Positions 10,415-20,533 of a DNA stretch of 64,000 nt are shown here, piece by piece (the first letter of the stretch is position 1; the number at the start of each line of letters is the position of its first letter). Made by a program: the position numbers and the translations under genes. The stretch spans positions 2,232,001-2,296,000 of the forward strand of contig OZ345362.1 in NCBI GenBank assembly GCA_977006965.1, in the 5' to 3' direction. Source of the DNA: Phymatolithon calcareum. Lineage: Eukaryota > Rhodophyta > Florideophyceae > Hapalidiales. The notes under the pieces are model-generated. The model was not told the DNA's origin, searched no databases, and saw only the letters and a list, made by a program, of their open reading frames with translations.

Positions 10415-11611
10415 GACGTACACGATTGCGGCAGCGACACACGTGTACAGAAGAAGCGGTACACGCAGGCGTAAATAAAGCGATGCGGCGGTAAGGCAAA
10501 CGTGAACGTCTGACCGAACTAGTAACGGGTACAGCGTGGGGGGCGGGATGAGGACACGGAGATGCAGTGGGGCGCCGCGGGCGCTAAGCTGAACGTCTCA
10601 GAAGATGTTCTTGGTATTGCGGCGACACTAAGGCGTCAGTCCGAGCGCGGCGTAGTGGAGGGACCCACGGACAGAGTGTGGCCGTGAGGCGCGAGACCGA
10701 CCACAGACGTGGGTGACGGCGAGCGTGAAATGCCAAATACTGGAGCACTATTTGCGGTCGTTGCGCCAGGGTCGAATGGAGGGTTCATAGGCAAACACGC
10801 TAGAGCCCAGACAGACAGCGGACACCTTCGCCAGATGCCGTCGCCTCTGAACCTGCCTGATGATGTGCGATATCTGCTGAGCCGTGGTGCAGTAAGTTGG
10901 CGATAATGCGGCGGAAGTCAGTCGCGATGGCACGGCTGCAGCTGCGCAGGGCGTGTGCCGTACGGCGCCAGGTCAGTCTCGGGCTAGCGGAGGTCGACTG
11001 TCGCTGGCAGATCGGCGGCGCGATGACGTTTGCTGAGCTGAGCTGTGGGATGGTTTGCCTCACAGTCGAGTCGTCTGTCGCCCACGAGTGAGTGTTTTGG
11101 CGCCAATATCTGGGTAGTCGCTGCAGCACTGCAGTCCAAATTAACAGAAACACAATTTCCATGCCGACTGCACACCAATTGGTGGCGGCGTGACTGTGCG
11201 AGACGCAAAAATTGCACTTTCAAAACTTGGACGCATTCTCCGCTTTTCGTGGATAAAACGTTGAAAGTGCGTCAAAAGTTGATCAACTTTTGAACTGATC
11301 AACACAAAATTCCGAATTCCAATAGGGCCTTCCGTTTCGCTCGTCCGCTGCCGTTCCACAGCGTTTCTTCGAAGTGTAATGAATCCAACTGTAATGGCTG
11401 AGTGCTGTGCTCAGACCATTCCGTGATATCATAGCCACCCATTCATCTCGGGGTGAATCTCGCGGTAACCTCGTCCAATGATGCGCTCATGGCCGCGCTG
11501 TTCAGCTCAATGCACACTTTCCTTCCTAACTTTCGCCGCGATCTGGAGCGCGAATGCGGCCTTCGAGCAGGACTTCTTTCGCTCGTGCTCTGACCGATCA
11601 TCAACTTAGAA
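10415..11611. promoter_or_regulatory. Divergent intergenic region, USP / photodecarboxylase-like gene
   Basis: 1.2 kb between two divergently transcribed genes, so it should hold both promoters. It is GC-rich near the USP side. Apart from the 22-bp palindrome at 11272-11293 I see no defined element, and no open frame here has a recognisable domain. Confidence 0.5.
11272..11293. repeat. 22-bp perfect palindrome in the divergent promoter region
   Basis: TCAAAAGTTG-ATCAACTTTTGA reads identically on both strands, centred on TGATCA, about 320 bp upstream of the flavoprotein start. It could be a dimeric transcription-factor site. This is inference only. Confidence 0.6.
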
Positions 11612-13492
11612 ATGCCGTCTCCCGCATTTCTACCTCCACTTCTGCTGCGTGCCCCTCACCGTGTCCATACCAACACATCCCAGCGCCTGCATCGCCATGG
11701 GAACCGCAGAATCGCTATCGCCAGCACTGTCGCAGCGCAGCCCACGACTTCGTCAGCAACCACAGTCCCGGACAGCACCGCACAGTATGATTACGTCATC
11801 GTTGGCGGCGGTGCAGCTGGATGCGTTCTGGCAAACAGGCTCTCGGCCGACTCCAGAGTAAGCGTTCTCCTCCTAGAAGCGGGTGCACCCGCGGATGGAT
11901 TTTACAACCACGTCCCTCTCGGCTTTCCGTACCTCGTCGGGTCCCCGTGCGACTGGGGCTTTCTCACAGAGCCAGAGCCATATCTTGGCCAGCGCAGACT
12001 CTATTTTCCGCGCGGTCGTGTTCTCGGTGGTTCTCATGCAATATCCGTCATGCTCTATCACCGCGGCGATCCTGCTGATTACCGCGCCTGGGAAGCAGCG
12101 GGAGCAGAAGGATGGGGACCCGAACAAGTGCTTCCGTACTTCCGCAGAAGCGAGCACCAAATGAATCCAAAGGCAGATCCGCGTTTTCATGGCTTTAACG
12201 GTCCCCTCACCGTTTCCGATCTCGCCCGTCTCAACCCTATATCCAGTGCGTTTATCCGTGCTGCGGGAAATGCCACTGGCATACAGGAGAATCTTGATTT
12301 CAACAACTGGAGTGCAGCACAAAGCGGGGTTGGCTCGTTTCAAGTTACTCAGCGCGACGGTGTCCGCGAGAGTCCGGCTACAGCATATTTAGCCTCTGCA
12401 AATGGCCGGCGCAACCTTACTGTTCACACTGGTGCGGTCGTCGAAAAGATAAGGATTGACGACGTTGACGACGCAGGTGCCTCCATACGGCCCACAGCGG
12501 CCGGAGTCTGGTACGTTGGCAACGATGGGCGACGCCAATTTGTGCGAGCGAAGCGAGAAGTTCTGTTAGCAGGTGGTGTCTATGCTAGTCCGCAATTGCT
12601 CATGTTATCGGGCGTAGGTCCTGAACAGCATTTAGGAGAGCTTGGCGTCAAAGTGGTGAAAGATCTCCCTGGCGTTGGACTCAATTTGCAAGATCACCCT
12701 GCGGCAATGCTGAGTTACATCTCGAAAAACCCAGAAAAAGACAAACGCAAATCAGCAGTATATTACACCGAACGAACGGGGAAGAACATTGGCACTCTGC
12801 TCAATTACATCTTTCGAGGAAAGGGTCCCCTCACATCGCCAATGTGTGAGGCAGGCGGCTTCGTAAAAAGTAACCCTGCCCTGGAATCCTGCGATCTTCA
12901 GCTCCGCTTTATCCCATTCGTGTCGGAGCCCAACCCCTACGAATCGCTCGCCGATTTTGCGGGCGGCGGCATGTACCTCCGAAACAAAGCCCGGCGTCCC
13001 GCGGGGTTCACGTTGCAAACTGTGCTGGCACGTCCGCGGTCCCGGGGCTCTGTATCGTTGCGCTCAGTCGACGTGCGCGATTCGATGCGTATTCAAGCGA
13101 ATTGGATGTCGGATGAGGGTGACATGGAAAGCCTTGTTCGTGGACTTGAACTCTGCAGAACGATTGCTATGGACGATAGTCTTTCTGAGTTTCGAGGAGT
13201 GGAGAAGCACCCTGGAAGCGCGGCGTCAACTCGCGAGGATTTGGAAGACTATATTCGCGAGTCGTGTCATACAGCGAATGCCATGGTGGGCACGTGCCGA
13301 ATGGGAGTTGATGAAAAGGCTGTGGTCAACCCTGAGTTGCGGGTGCATGGCATTGACTGTCTCCGAGTCGTGGACTCTTCTGTAATGCCTAGCATTCCTG
13401 GCGGTCAGACTGGAGCACCTACAATGATGATTGCCGAAAAAGCTGCAGATTTGATTCAAGGGAGGGAGCTTCTTGCCGAAGTGGCGCTGTAA
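11612..13492 (+). CDS. FAP: GMC-family flavoprotein, probable fatty acid photodecarboxylase
   Basis: 626 aa, intronless. The FAD-binding motif VIVGGGAAGCVLANRLS lies near 62-78, GRVLGGSHA near 135-143, and the C-terminal GMC block VDSSVMPSIPGGQTGAP near 587-603. The first 53 residues contain no acidic residue and are rich in Ser, Thr, Ala and Arg, as in a plastid transit peptide. Ordinary GMC oxidoreductases carry a catalytic His four residues before the TC of GTCRMG. Here that place is Ala557 (NAMVGTCRMG), as in algal fatty acid photodecarboxylases. The two residues essential in the Chlorella enzyme (Cys432 and Arg451) have counterparts Cys412 (LTSPMCEAGGF) and Arg432 (DLQLRF), and the active-site His/Asn pair matches His553/Asn556. 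The expected reaction is blue-light-driven decarboxylation of C16-C18 fatty acids to hydrocarbons. The alternative is a non-photochemical GMC paralogue. Confidence 0.88.
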   Translation: MPSPAFLPPLLLRAPHRVHTNTSQRLHRHGNRRIAIASTVAAQPTTSSATTVPDSTAQYDYVIVGGGAAGCVLANRLSADSRVSVLLLEAGAPADGFYNHVPLGFPYLVGSPCDWGFLTEPEPYLGQRRLYFPRGRVLGGSHAISVMLYHRGDPADYRAWEAAGAEGWGPEQVLPYFRRSEHQMNPKADPRFHGFNGPLTVSDLARLNPISSAFIRAAGNATGIQENLDFNNWSAAQSGVGSFQVTQRDGVRESPATAYLASANGRRNLTVHTGAVVEKIRIDDVDDAGASIRPTAAGVWYVGNDGRRQFVRAKREVLLAGGVYASPQLLMLSGVGPEQHLGELGVKVVKDLPGVGLNLQDHPAAMLSYISKNPEKDKRKSAVYYTERTGKNIGTLLNYIFRGKGPLTSPMCEAGGFVKSNPALESCDLQLRFIPFVSEPNPYESLADFAGGGMYLRNKARRPAGFTLQTVLARPRSRGSVSLRSVDVRDSMRIQANWMSDEGDMESLVRGLELCRTIAMDDSLSEFRGVEKHPGSAASTREDLEDYIRESCHTANAMVGTCRMGVDEKAVVNPELRVHGIDCLRVVDSSVMPSIPGGQTGAPTMMIAEKAADLIQGRELLAEVAL

Positions 13493-13838
13493 GGATTGGA
13501 TTTTTATTTGCCAAAGCAGCTTTCACGGACAGTAGTTGTCTTAGAGTACAGTATTTTGGGCTCTTGCCGACTTTTTAATCTACAGATTCTTTCCAAGATG
13601 CCTTGTGCTGTGGCGACCACTCGTGTTACAAGATGAAAATAAAAATTTAAATCCCAAAACTGTCCGAAAAGGTTCTAACGGCTGGACGACTATATACAAA
13701 CCCGCGGCTGACCCTTCTGCTGTTGCATTGGGAGCATGGCTGGCAGGCAGTTTCCACACACACGCGAAAATATTCCCTGTTCCACACCGGCGGTGGAAGA
13801 ATTTTGTCTCGAAAATCACCTTCAGTACTACCCATGTC
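13493..13838. other. Convergent 3' intergenic region
   Basis: 346 bp between the 3' ends of the convergent flavoprotein and protease genes. It should contain both 3' UTRs. No other feature is seen. Confidence 0.5.
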
Positions 13839-15479
13839 TCATCTAGAGCTGTTGTTCCTATCCACAGAACAAGATCGGAGATCGACTTCATGCACGGGTG
13901 CTCCTCTTTCAGACACCGCCGCCTCGGCAGTGTACTGTGTGCGAGGTCTGGTCATTACACCGTCTCCCGAGTTTGAGCTGCTTTCTTGCGACCTTCTTGA
14001 TGGACTGCTTCTTTCGCTCAGCACTCTCACGGGTATCGCAATTAACAGCGCTACGGCCATTACAGCCAACCCAGCACCCAATCCCACGAGCGCGCTCTTC
14101 GTTAGTCCGCTAAGTCCACTTTTTTTGCCATTGGTTTTTGGGGCAACATTGGATGCTCCTCGATCAGTGCCTTTTACATATACGAACGTTGCGGCATTGT
14201 TGGTCACGTTTTGAATCCATTGTTTGTAAGTGGCAACTCTGGTGAAGACGTCCGGAGTAATAGGATTGCCACAGATTGGATCGCCGTAGCTAGAGATCCC
14301 AACTTGAACCAGCGAACCGTCAACATGGCGACTAAGCAGCGGGCCACCGGAATCACCCGAACAAATGCCTCCGCCACAATTAACATCGCGACCGGTGCAA
14401 AGATGGGCGTCATTGTCTATTCCTCTAGCGACAGTTTCACGGGAGGCATTTAGAAATGTTTTGCGACAGTCGTCAAGGCCGAGAATGGGTACATCGACCT
14501 CATTGAGAAAGTCGGATGGCCATTTTTCAAACAACTGGCCGTAGCCCGTTACTCGTACGATGGTGTTAGGGTCTGGGGCGTTTTCGTTATTGTTCAGTTT
14601 CACTGGGGCAGCACGGAAAATGGCTTTGTCAAGTTGAATAAGAGCGATGTCGTTGACCAACCTGGACATATACCGCGGGTTTGTTGAGCGCGTAAACCTG
14701 GGATGCGGGATAGACTGGTTCACCGAGTATGGGAAACCGTTCTGGACTGTCGACCCGCCGACAAGGGCAAGTCCACCTTTGCGAATATCGCAGTGGGCGG
14801 CGGTAAGAACCCATCTGCTTGCTATCACCGAGCCTGTGCATTTTCCATTGTTTGAAATGAGAAGCACATTAAACTCCGAAGTGATAGAACTCGTGACAGG
14901 CGTGCCTTTGACGATATAAGAAGTCAATCGCGCAGTCTTAGAAATGGTTTCTGTGGGTGGCGTGCCTGGCGGCAGACGATGAGGGCAGTTGCGAGGTAGT
15001 TGGCGAAATACATATTGAACGTCGAGGTTGCAGTCAGGGCTTTGAGAGGTGGACTGGATGAGAAGAACAAACTGTCCAGATTGCTTCAAACTCATAGGCC
15101 TTGAATTGAATCCAAACATTTTCAGGGAATGCACAAATTTAGTTAAGCTGACACCGATGAATGAGTAGCGGCTTAAATGCTTCGGGAAGCCTCGGGAGCC
15201 GAGACTTTTCCAGTAACGGAAGTCAGAACGAGCCATGACAAGAAAGTTGAGGGTTACTTTCGATGGGGTGTTCTGAGTGGCTCGGAAGCGCACGTAGCAG
15301 GGACATTTTGCATTGACGACAAGGAGAGAGTTTTGCTTCCCGCTTTCGATACATTTCGGTACATCTTGTCGAGAAAGTGGTCGCAGGAATTGATCCCGAA
15401 CATACGGTTCGACATTAATCGTGTATGCGAAATTCAGGATCGTCAACGTAACGACCAATACCGCCAAAACTTTGCGCAT
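13839..15479 (-). CDS. Chymotrypsin-fold (S1) serine protease, secreted and membrane-anchored
   Basis: 546 aa. The N-terminal signal peptide is about residues 1-20 (MRKVLAVLVVTLTILNFAYT). A 165-residue region without a recognised domain follows, then the S1 domain from IVKG (189) to about 426. The triad is visible: His229 in LTAAHC, Asp277 in NDIALIQL, Ser377 in GDSGGPL. The position that sets specificity, six residues before the Ser, is Gly371 rather than the Asp of trypsin, so cleavage after Lys/Arg is unlikely and elastase- or chymotrypsin-like specificity fits better. The activation junction precedes IVKG and follows Tyr188, not Arg/Lys. A hydrophobic segment at 461-483 then a Ser-rich basic tail predicts a C-terminal anchor with the catalytic domain outside the cell or in the endomembrane lumen. 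Substrate unknown. Convergent with the flavoprotein gene. Confidence 0.9.
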   Translation of the reverse strand: MRKVLAVLVVTLTILNFAYTINVEPYVRDQFLRPLSRQDVPKCIESGKQNSLLVVNAKCPCYVRFRATQNTPSKVTLNFLVMARSDFRYWKSLGSRGFPKHLSRYSFIGVSLTKFVHSLKMFGFNSRPMSLKQSGQFVLLIQSTSQSPDCNLDVQYVFRQLPRNCPHRLPPGTPPTETISKTARLTSYIVKGTPVTSSITSEFNVLLISNNGKCTGSVIASRWVLTAAHCDIRKGGLALVGGSTVQNGFPYSVNQSIPHPRFTRSTNPRYMSRLVNDIALIQLDKAIFRAAPVKLNNNENAPDPNTIVRVTGYGQLFEKWPSDFLNEVDVPILGLDDCRKTFLNASRETVARGIDNDAHLCTGRDVNCGGGICSGDSGGPLLSRHVDGSLVQVGISSYGDPICGNPITPDVFTRVATYKQWIQNVTNNAATFVYVKGTDRGASNVAPKTNGKKSGLSGLTKSALVGLGAGLAVMAVALLIAIPVRVLSERSSPSRRSQESSSNSGDGVMTRPRTQYTAEAAVSERGAPVHEVDLRSCSVDRNNSSR

Positions 15480-16572
15480 GATCTACAGGTAGCATGAACG
15501 AAACGGAATGATAATGCGCTGTGAAGATACAGATGATGCGCGATTCGCAGTTCTTGTCGATGTGCAAGTGCTGCGGATGGCCAAGGGCTTGGAGATGCCC
15601 GGGCGAGCGGAATGGTACAGCTGTCGGGGAATGCGCACGCAGCTGGAAAAGAATGGCGACGCAAGAAGGCGAATTGCAAAACAGTGGGTCAGTTAGATTG
15701 GATGCTGCGGGAAGCGATGCTGAGGACATGCGAACATGTTGCGTCAGTTGCGACTGGGATGGGAGAAAAGAGAAGGCGGTGTTTGCAAAATCGGAGACTC
15801 GCACTATGCACCAGGCAATGCCTTGAGACGTGGATCCAGCTGGATAAGAGTCGTTTGTCCGCTCACGACGGTGCCATTACAGTACCGTAAATTTTCATTA
15901 GAAGCAGGGCATTCGAATGCACCATAGCGGAGCATGATCATGCACCTCTATGGTGAGAGGAACATACTTATCATACAGCTCTGTATCGGATTACTACGTG
16001 TATGCTGTCGGGAAACATCAGTCCTTTTGATTCGCTCTTTTTTGTCCAATGACGTGGTGCCGTTTCATAGAATTCACATTCAGCGGCATGTCACGATGAG
16101 AAAGGTCACTGATGTATTCACAATTGACGTTCCGCTGCACCGTCTACTTGCGGTGAGATGATCTCATGCACGGGATCTGGATTATCATATCCTGATCATA
16201 AATGACGTACAGTACAAAACACCTAACTGGATTTCCAATCAGATTACAATAATACTGTAGTATTATTGGTTTTACAATAATCATTATTATTTGTATGGAT
16301 GAGGATGCTTGATTTAACGCAACGTGTCACGCATTCAGGAGCTGTTATTTAGTTTTGTGGGTAACAGAGAAAATCCTCGGTAAAAGCATTCTCATTGTCT
16401 AGTGTCTTGATATTAGGAAACAGCATCTTGATGCTTTCACGTTGCAACCAATGTTGTGCAGGAAACCCGTGATCTCGGGTATACGCGTGGGTTTTTGCTG
16501 CTGGTATGATATGAACCATCGCAGAGCAGCAATTTTTTTCCTGCACGGGTATCACATACGCGTGGATCCTCA
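15480..16572. other. Intergenic region with short inverted repeats
   Basis: No gene recognised. It includes the protease promoter and, at 16248-16267, a small inverted repeat (AATAATACT/AGTATTATT). At 16440-16565 the words CGGGTAT and ACGCGTGG occur twice. The duplicated segment begins at about 16573. Confidence 0.4.
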
Positions 16573-16738
16573 ACCAGTTTTTTTGCGGCACCTGTACGCA
16601 CAGCGCAAATTCCTGAAGATACTCTTGATGTCAATGCAATAATCGAGACGACAACAAAACCCAATAGCCCTTGAATATTGCGGAACGCTAGATGCGCAAG
16701 AGCAACACCATCAACAGCAATGGACATGCCCAACAACA
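16573..16738 (-). pseudogene. Fragment of the H+-pyrophosphatase-like gene (duplicate copy)
   Basis: The translated remnant LGMSIAVDGVALAHLAFRNI and LTSRVSSGI match residues about 253-305 of the full gene at 52831-56016 (there LGMSIAVGGVALAYLMFRNI). Everything downstream is absent, and upstream the alignment jumps directly to the 5' leader, so roughly 770 bp encoding the first 250 residues were deleted. A relic of the segmental duplication. Confidence 0.9.
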
Positions 16739-17637
16739 GTGAAAGAGTATCAAAAGAGTAGTCGACTGCAGGTTTGCTGCAACTTGGGGATACTTAAGAG
16801 AAGAGTTGGGAATATAGAAAAATGAGCAAGGGAAAGTCTGCAAAAATTTTCTTACACTGTTTAACTTGGTGGAAGCAGTAGTTCTGCTGATGATTGAAAA
16901 AGACCAAATTTAAAGTGAAGTGAGATGTGGTGAAGAATGCGGGTAGTAATGTAACAGCTAGAATGTCGGGCTAGAAGGTCGTGCTTCGCCGATTCATTGG
17001 CAGTGGACGAATTCACAGTGCGAAATGTTCAAAATTCCGAACTGGACTCATCTTTGTAGACGTTGTGGTTTCGACTACGAATCAATGAAGTGGAATTCGT
17101 TCAAGTTGGGCTTGCAATTTGAAAGGTGGGAGTAATTTCAAAACGGTGAGTAGAAGGCCTGAGGTCGGCGGATGTGTGAGTTCGTGCGCGGCAAAATCCA
17201 GGAGCAGAGAGAACGGCTTTGGTGAATAAGAGAAGAGCTCAAAATTTACTCACACTCGTCATCGTCGTCACTATCTTCTCCACTCCTCGCAAGCGTGAAA
17301 TACGCTTCGTACTCCTCAGGAGTCATTTCTTCTTTCATTTCTTCCGTCACTTCGCTCACCTTGACTCTCTTTCCGCCAACTGTGACCAGGGGTCGTGCGC
17401 AATCCACTGCTATTGCAATTAATTGCAATTCATAGCAATTCGACCCAAATTGGGTTCTGATGAAGAATTGCAATTCGAATTGCTGGTCGGTAGGTTGTAC
17501 GAAAGTGTGTAGTTCAGCAAGAGCAGAGTTGAAGGAAATAACGATCACTTCAAATGTATCATGCGTAGTACGTGATAATTGGTTGTCGGTAGCATCTAAT
17601 TTTATTATATAACGCGGGCCAGTATAAGCGTTCACCG

Positions 17638-17707
17638 GGGGAGCACTGCACCATTTTGGCCCAAATTAACTAAATAACTATCGGGCCAAAATGTTGCCGT
17701 GCTCCCC
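17638..17707. repeat. Inverted repeat, 25-bp arms, 20-bp spacer
   Basis: GGGGAGCAC...CATTTTGGCCC at 17638-17662 pairs with 17683-17707 with a few mismatches. It looks like the ends of a tiny foldback element inside the hAT derivative. Confidence 0.75.
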
Positions 17708-17757
17708 TAGTGTTAGGTACGTAAAATTCTACGTACTGTATACAGTTACAACGTTCC

Positions 17758-17843
17758 TGAATTCAACCATCCATGTGCTCGTTCTATTGTAATGGTCTGC
17801 GTAGACCACTACAACAGAACGATCACATGGATGGTTGAATTCA
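17758..17843. repeat. 86-bp foldback hairpin
   Basis: The arms of about 43 bp start TGAATTCAACCATCCATGTG and end in its complement, meeting at TCTGCGTAGA with about four mismatches. It lies within the 17387-18350 hAT derivative. Confidence 0.85.
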
Positions 17844-19795
17844 TTCATCCGTTCAAGTATAACGGTATGGGTGTCTAGAGTGCCGTTTCCGAAAAGACAG
17901 ATAGAAGAGTCAATATAAAAAGTGAAGTCGTACATTTATCCAAAGCACACTACCAGACCCAGTCGACAACACCTAAACAATTTTCGCTCTTCCAATCATG
18001 GTACTACCTATTCCGAAACCGAAGCCGAAACAAGTTGTGCAGCAGCTAATGCAACTCCTTCGCGAACAGCCTCGAGATATCCATTCACGTCAATCAACCG
18101 CTCTTATTGGGATGATCAAACTGTGAAGAAAGCTATGTCAAGCGTTGTCAACCAGCGTGTTGAACAGGCTATCGCAGAAGACGAAAGTTTCGTACACCTA
18201 GGAGAAGAGGCATGAATAAACAATTAACTTGACTATTGCGGGAAGTATTCAAATTGCAATCCGAATTGCTGACTAACCGTAGTGAGCAATTGAATTGTTT
18301 AATTGCGCGACAAACAGCAATGTCGAGCAATGGAATTGGCACTACCCCTGACTGTGACAAACGTTTTCTCCTCAGGAATTCGATCGGATAGAGCTTGCTT
18401 CAACGAAACCGCAGATTCATCAGCATATTGCTCCGCATTATCCACTTCTCCACGCGCATTTTCCAGTTCACTATTTCCATTGATATGCGTGAGTGGAGCA
18501 GCAGCTTCAGGCTCCTCTGAAACGCCACCAGCTTGTCTCAAGAAATGCTCATAATACGACTTCGCTTCGCCCGCGTCGCCAAATGTGGCGGCAGTGCCCG
18601 TTGCGTTTTTGAGAATATTCTGCTGCGCGCTCTCGTCATCCCTATCATCGTCAGCATCTTCATCAACGGCCGAAGAGTCCTTAAACCATGACGGTTTATC
18701 CAGAATAGCTGCTTCATCCTCAACAGGTGGTTTTCCAAGTGCAGCAATGGATGGTTCTTTTGCCTCTTCTTTTTGCACGTCTGATTCTTTGAGTCCGCGA
18801 ACCTCCGCTGCAATCTCCGGCGTGAATCCATCCTCATCAACCTTCTCGCCATGAATGCCAATATTTTCTGGCACAATCTCGCCCCACGTTTCCTCGTCCG
18901 CGCCCTCCAGGGGATACGCTGGTATATCCAGCCGCATGCATTTCTCCGCACGTTCACGCAACGGCTGTAATTGAGTGTCCAAGCGCCGCTTCAGCGCCTC
19001 GGTTTCCTTCATCTGGGATATATTGTCCTCCTCTGTTATATTACCACCGCATTCACCAGGACGACGGCCCGTATTTATTCCGTGCCTCTCGCAGATGAAT
19101 CTAGAGCCGTCTGGCGCAAGCAATGCCACGACGTCGAATTCATTATACACATATTCGCAGCGCTCGCATCGATAGCGCCGCTCTGCTGCATGTTGCGCAA
19201 TGATGCCATCCAGCTCTGCGGAAATTTTGTATACACGAAAAGTGAATGCCTCGATAACTTGTCGCAAAGGCACATACCAAAACTCGGTGTTAACACTGCG
19301 TGACGGCCTCCGTTCGTTGCGGAAGTTTATTCGCTTCTGCGCGCGCTTCTCGCACGTCACCAAGCGTGCATGTGCCATTTTGACCAGCGTTACTCGCAGT
19401 TGCTTCGGCGCAATTTTTAAGCGGTGTGCCAAGTTGCTGTGCGCGCAGTAGTTGTTGCCACGCAAAACGCCATCAATGGCGACGACGAAGTCCGGGGGAT
19501 AAAAAGCACGAGTTAACATCCTTGCGAACTCCACTGCTTCTCGTGGTACCTCCGCCATTTTGTTAGCACCACGGCAAAAGCCGAACCCACGGAAACACAG
19601 TTCATGGAGTACTAAACCTTGGTGCGCTGTTAAAAGAGTTCTTCATGCCTGTGGAAAAGATCTATCGAAAAATTTAGGCAGCTTCCAATTTTAACAATAT
19701 TTCGCCAATATTTCCAGAGAAACATACAAACTTAAGTTTTGTGAGGTTCAACACTCTATACAGTAAGGACCCTTGTACGTGTTCACTCTATTATT

Positions 19796-20282
19796 TTGTT
19801 GGAGATTAGCGAAAGCGAGGTTCAGATGGTTAAGAGTAAAACTTTAGAGGTCGGCTCGGACGATCCATGCCCACTGACAGACCGAAGTTTCTCAAAAAAA
19901 TGCTGGTTTGGACGGCATCACTGGACCTTTGGTCCAAGCCCAGCACACTCCGAACAATTGTAGCAATATGACTGGGCCAAACCGAGCGGTCAAATCTCTA
20001 AAAAAAAGTTAAGATTTTATCTAAATTTCTAACACTTATGATGTCGCAAAACGAAAATATGTTACATTTATGAAACATATTTTTTCTCAAACAGATGATG
20101 AAAGGAACGTTTTATCTCTTTAACTATTGGGCGTAGCCAGCGCTATACGCCATTTAATCGGTCTATATACGATCAAGAATTTCAAGCTTTACTGGACCGA
20201 ACAGGATTTAGTCGAAATTTTAACCATTTTTAGGTTTCGGTCATGCCTGGTTCGCGACCAACCCGACCTATAGTTGATATTT
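19796..20282. other. Unassigned spacer
   Basis: No coding or repeat feature is recognised between the duplicated segment and the inverted-repeat element. It ends with GTTGATATTT (20273-20282), the candidate left target duplication of that element. Confidence 0.4.
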
Positions 20283-20533
20283 GAGGAAATTCGCTAAATG
20301 CCTACCAAAAGTGGTGAAAGTACGCTAAACATCCAACCGAACCAAAACTACTACTCATCCGTTTTGTAGAGCGCTGTGGGGTGTTAAACGCACAATTTGG
20401 CACACTGGGGGGTGCGGGAAATATCGATATTTCGATATTTCGCCTTAGTTTAAATTAGGGCTTGGGCAGCACGATTTAGAACGGTTCGGAAGTTAATTGA
20501 AGCCCCAACTTAAGCAATATGATGAAGACAGAT

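Larger units (their letters stand above)
17387..18350. mobile_element. Non-autonomous hAT-derived element in duplicate TFIIE-alpha
   Basis: A 964-bp insert flanked by a perfect 8-bp duplication ACTGTGAC (17379-17386 and 18351-18358). The terminal inverted repeats are CAGGGGTCGTGCGCAATCC and CAGGGGTAGTGCCAATTCC. It contains only a tail of hAT transposase on the plus strand (about 18085-18215, YWDDQTVKKAM), so it depends on another copy for movement. Subterminal AATTGCAAT words recur at both ends. Two strong hairpins (17638-17707, 17758-17843) lie inside. Confidence 0.92.
17246..19558 (-). pseudogene. GTF2E1: TFIIE alpha subunit, duplicate copy disrupted by a hAT insertion
   Basis: The start MAEVPREAVEFARM and the first ~400 codons (18359-19558) are open and very similar to copy B. 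The zinc-ribbon cysteines (YRCERC, FICER, GECGG) are retained. At the codons for FVTV the frame runs into a transposon and stops at 18299 after about 15 foreign residues. The genuine end (GGKRVKVSEVTEEMKEEM then the acidic DDDDECE) sits on the far side, 17246-17378. The truncated 419-aa product would lose the acidic C-terminus that in other eukaryotes contacts TFIIH. The open frame and retained upstream region mean a truncated protein could still be made, so it may be a recent pseudogene. Confidence 0.88.
16573..19795. repeat. Segmental duplication, copy A (partner 55095-58165)
   Basis: It has the same order and orientation as the segment 38 kb downstream: pyrophosphatase-like fragment, about 480 bp leader, TFIIE-alpha gene, and the region upstream of TFIIE-alpha including conserved promoter blocks. 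Copy A differs by an internal deletion in the pyrophosphatase-like part and by a 964-bp hAT insertion (17387-18350). Copy B is the intact one. Confidence 0.9.
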
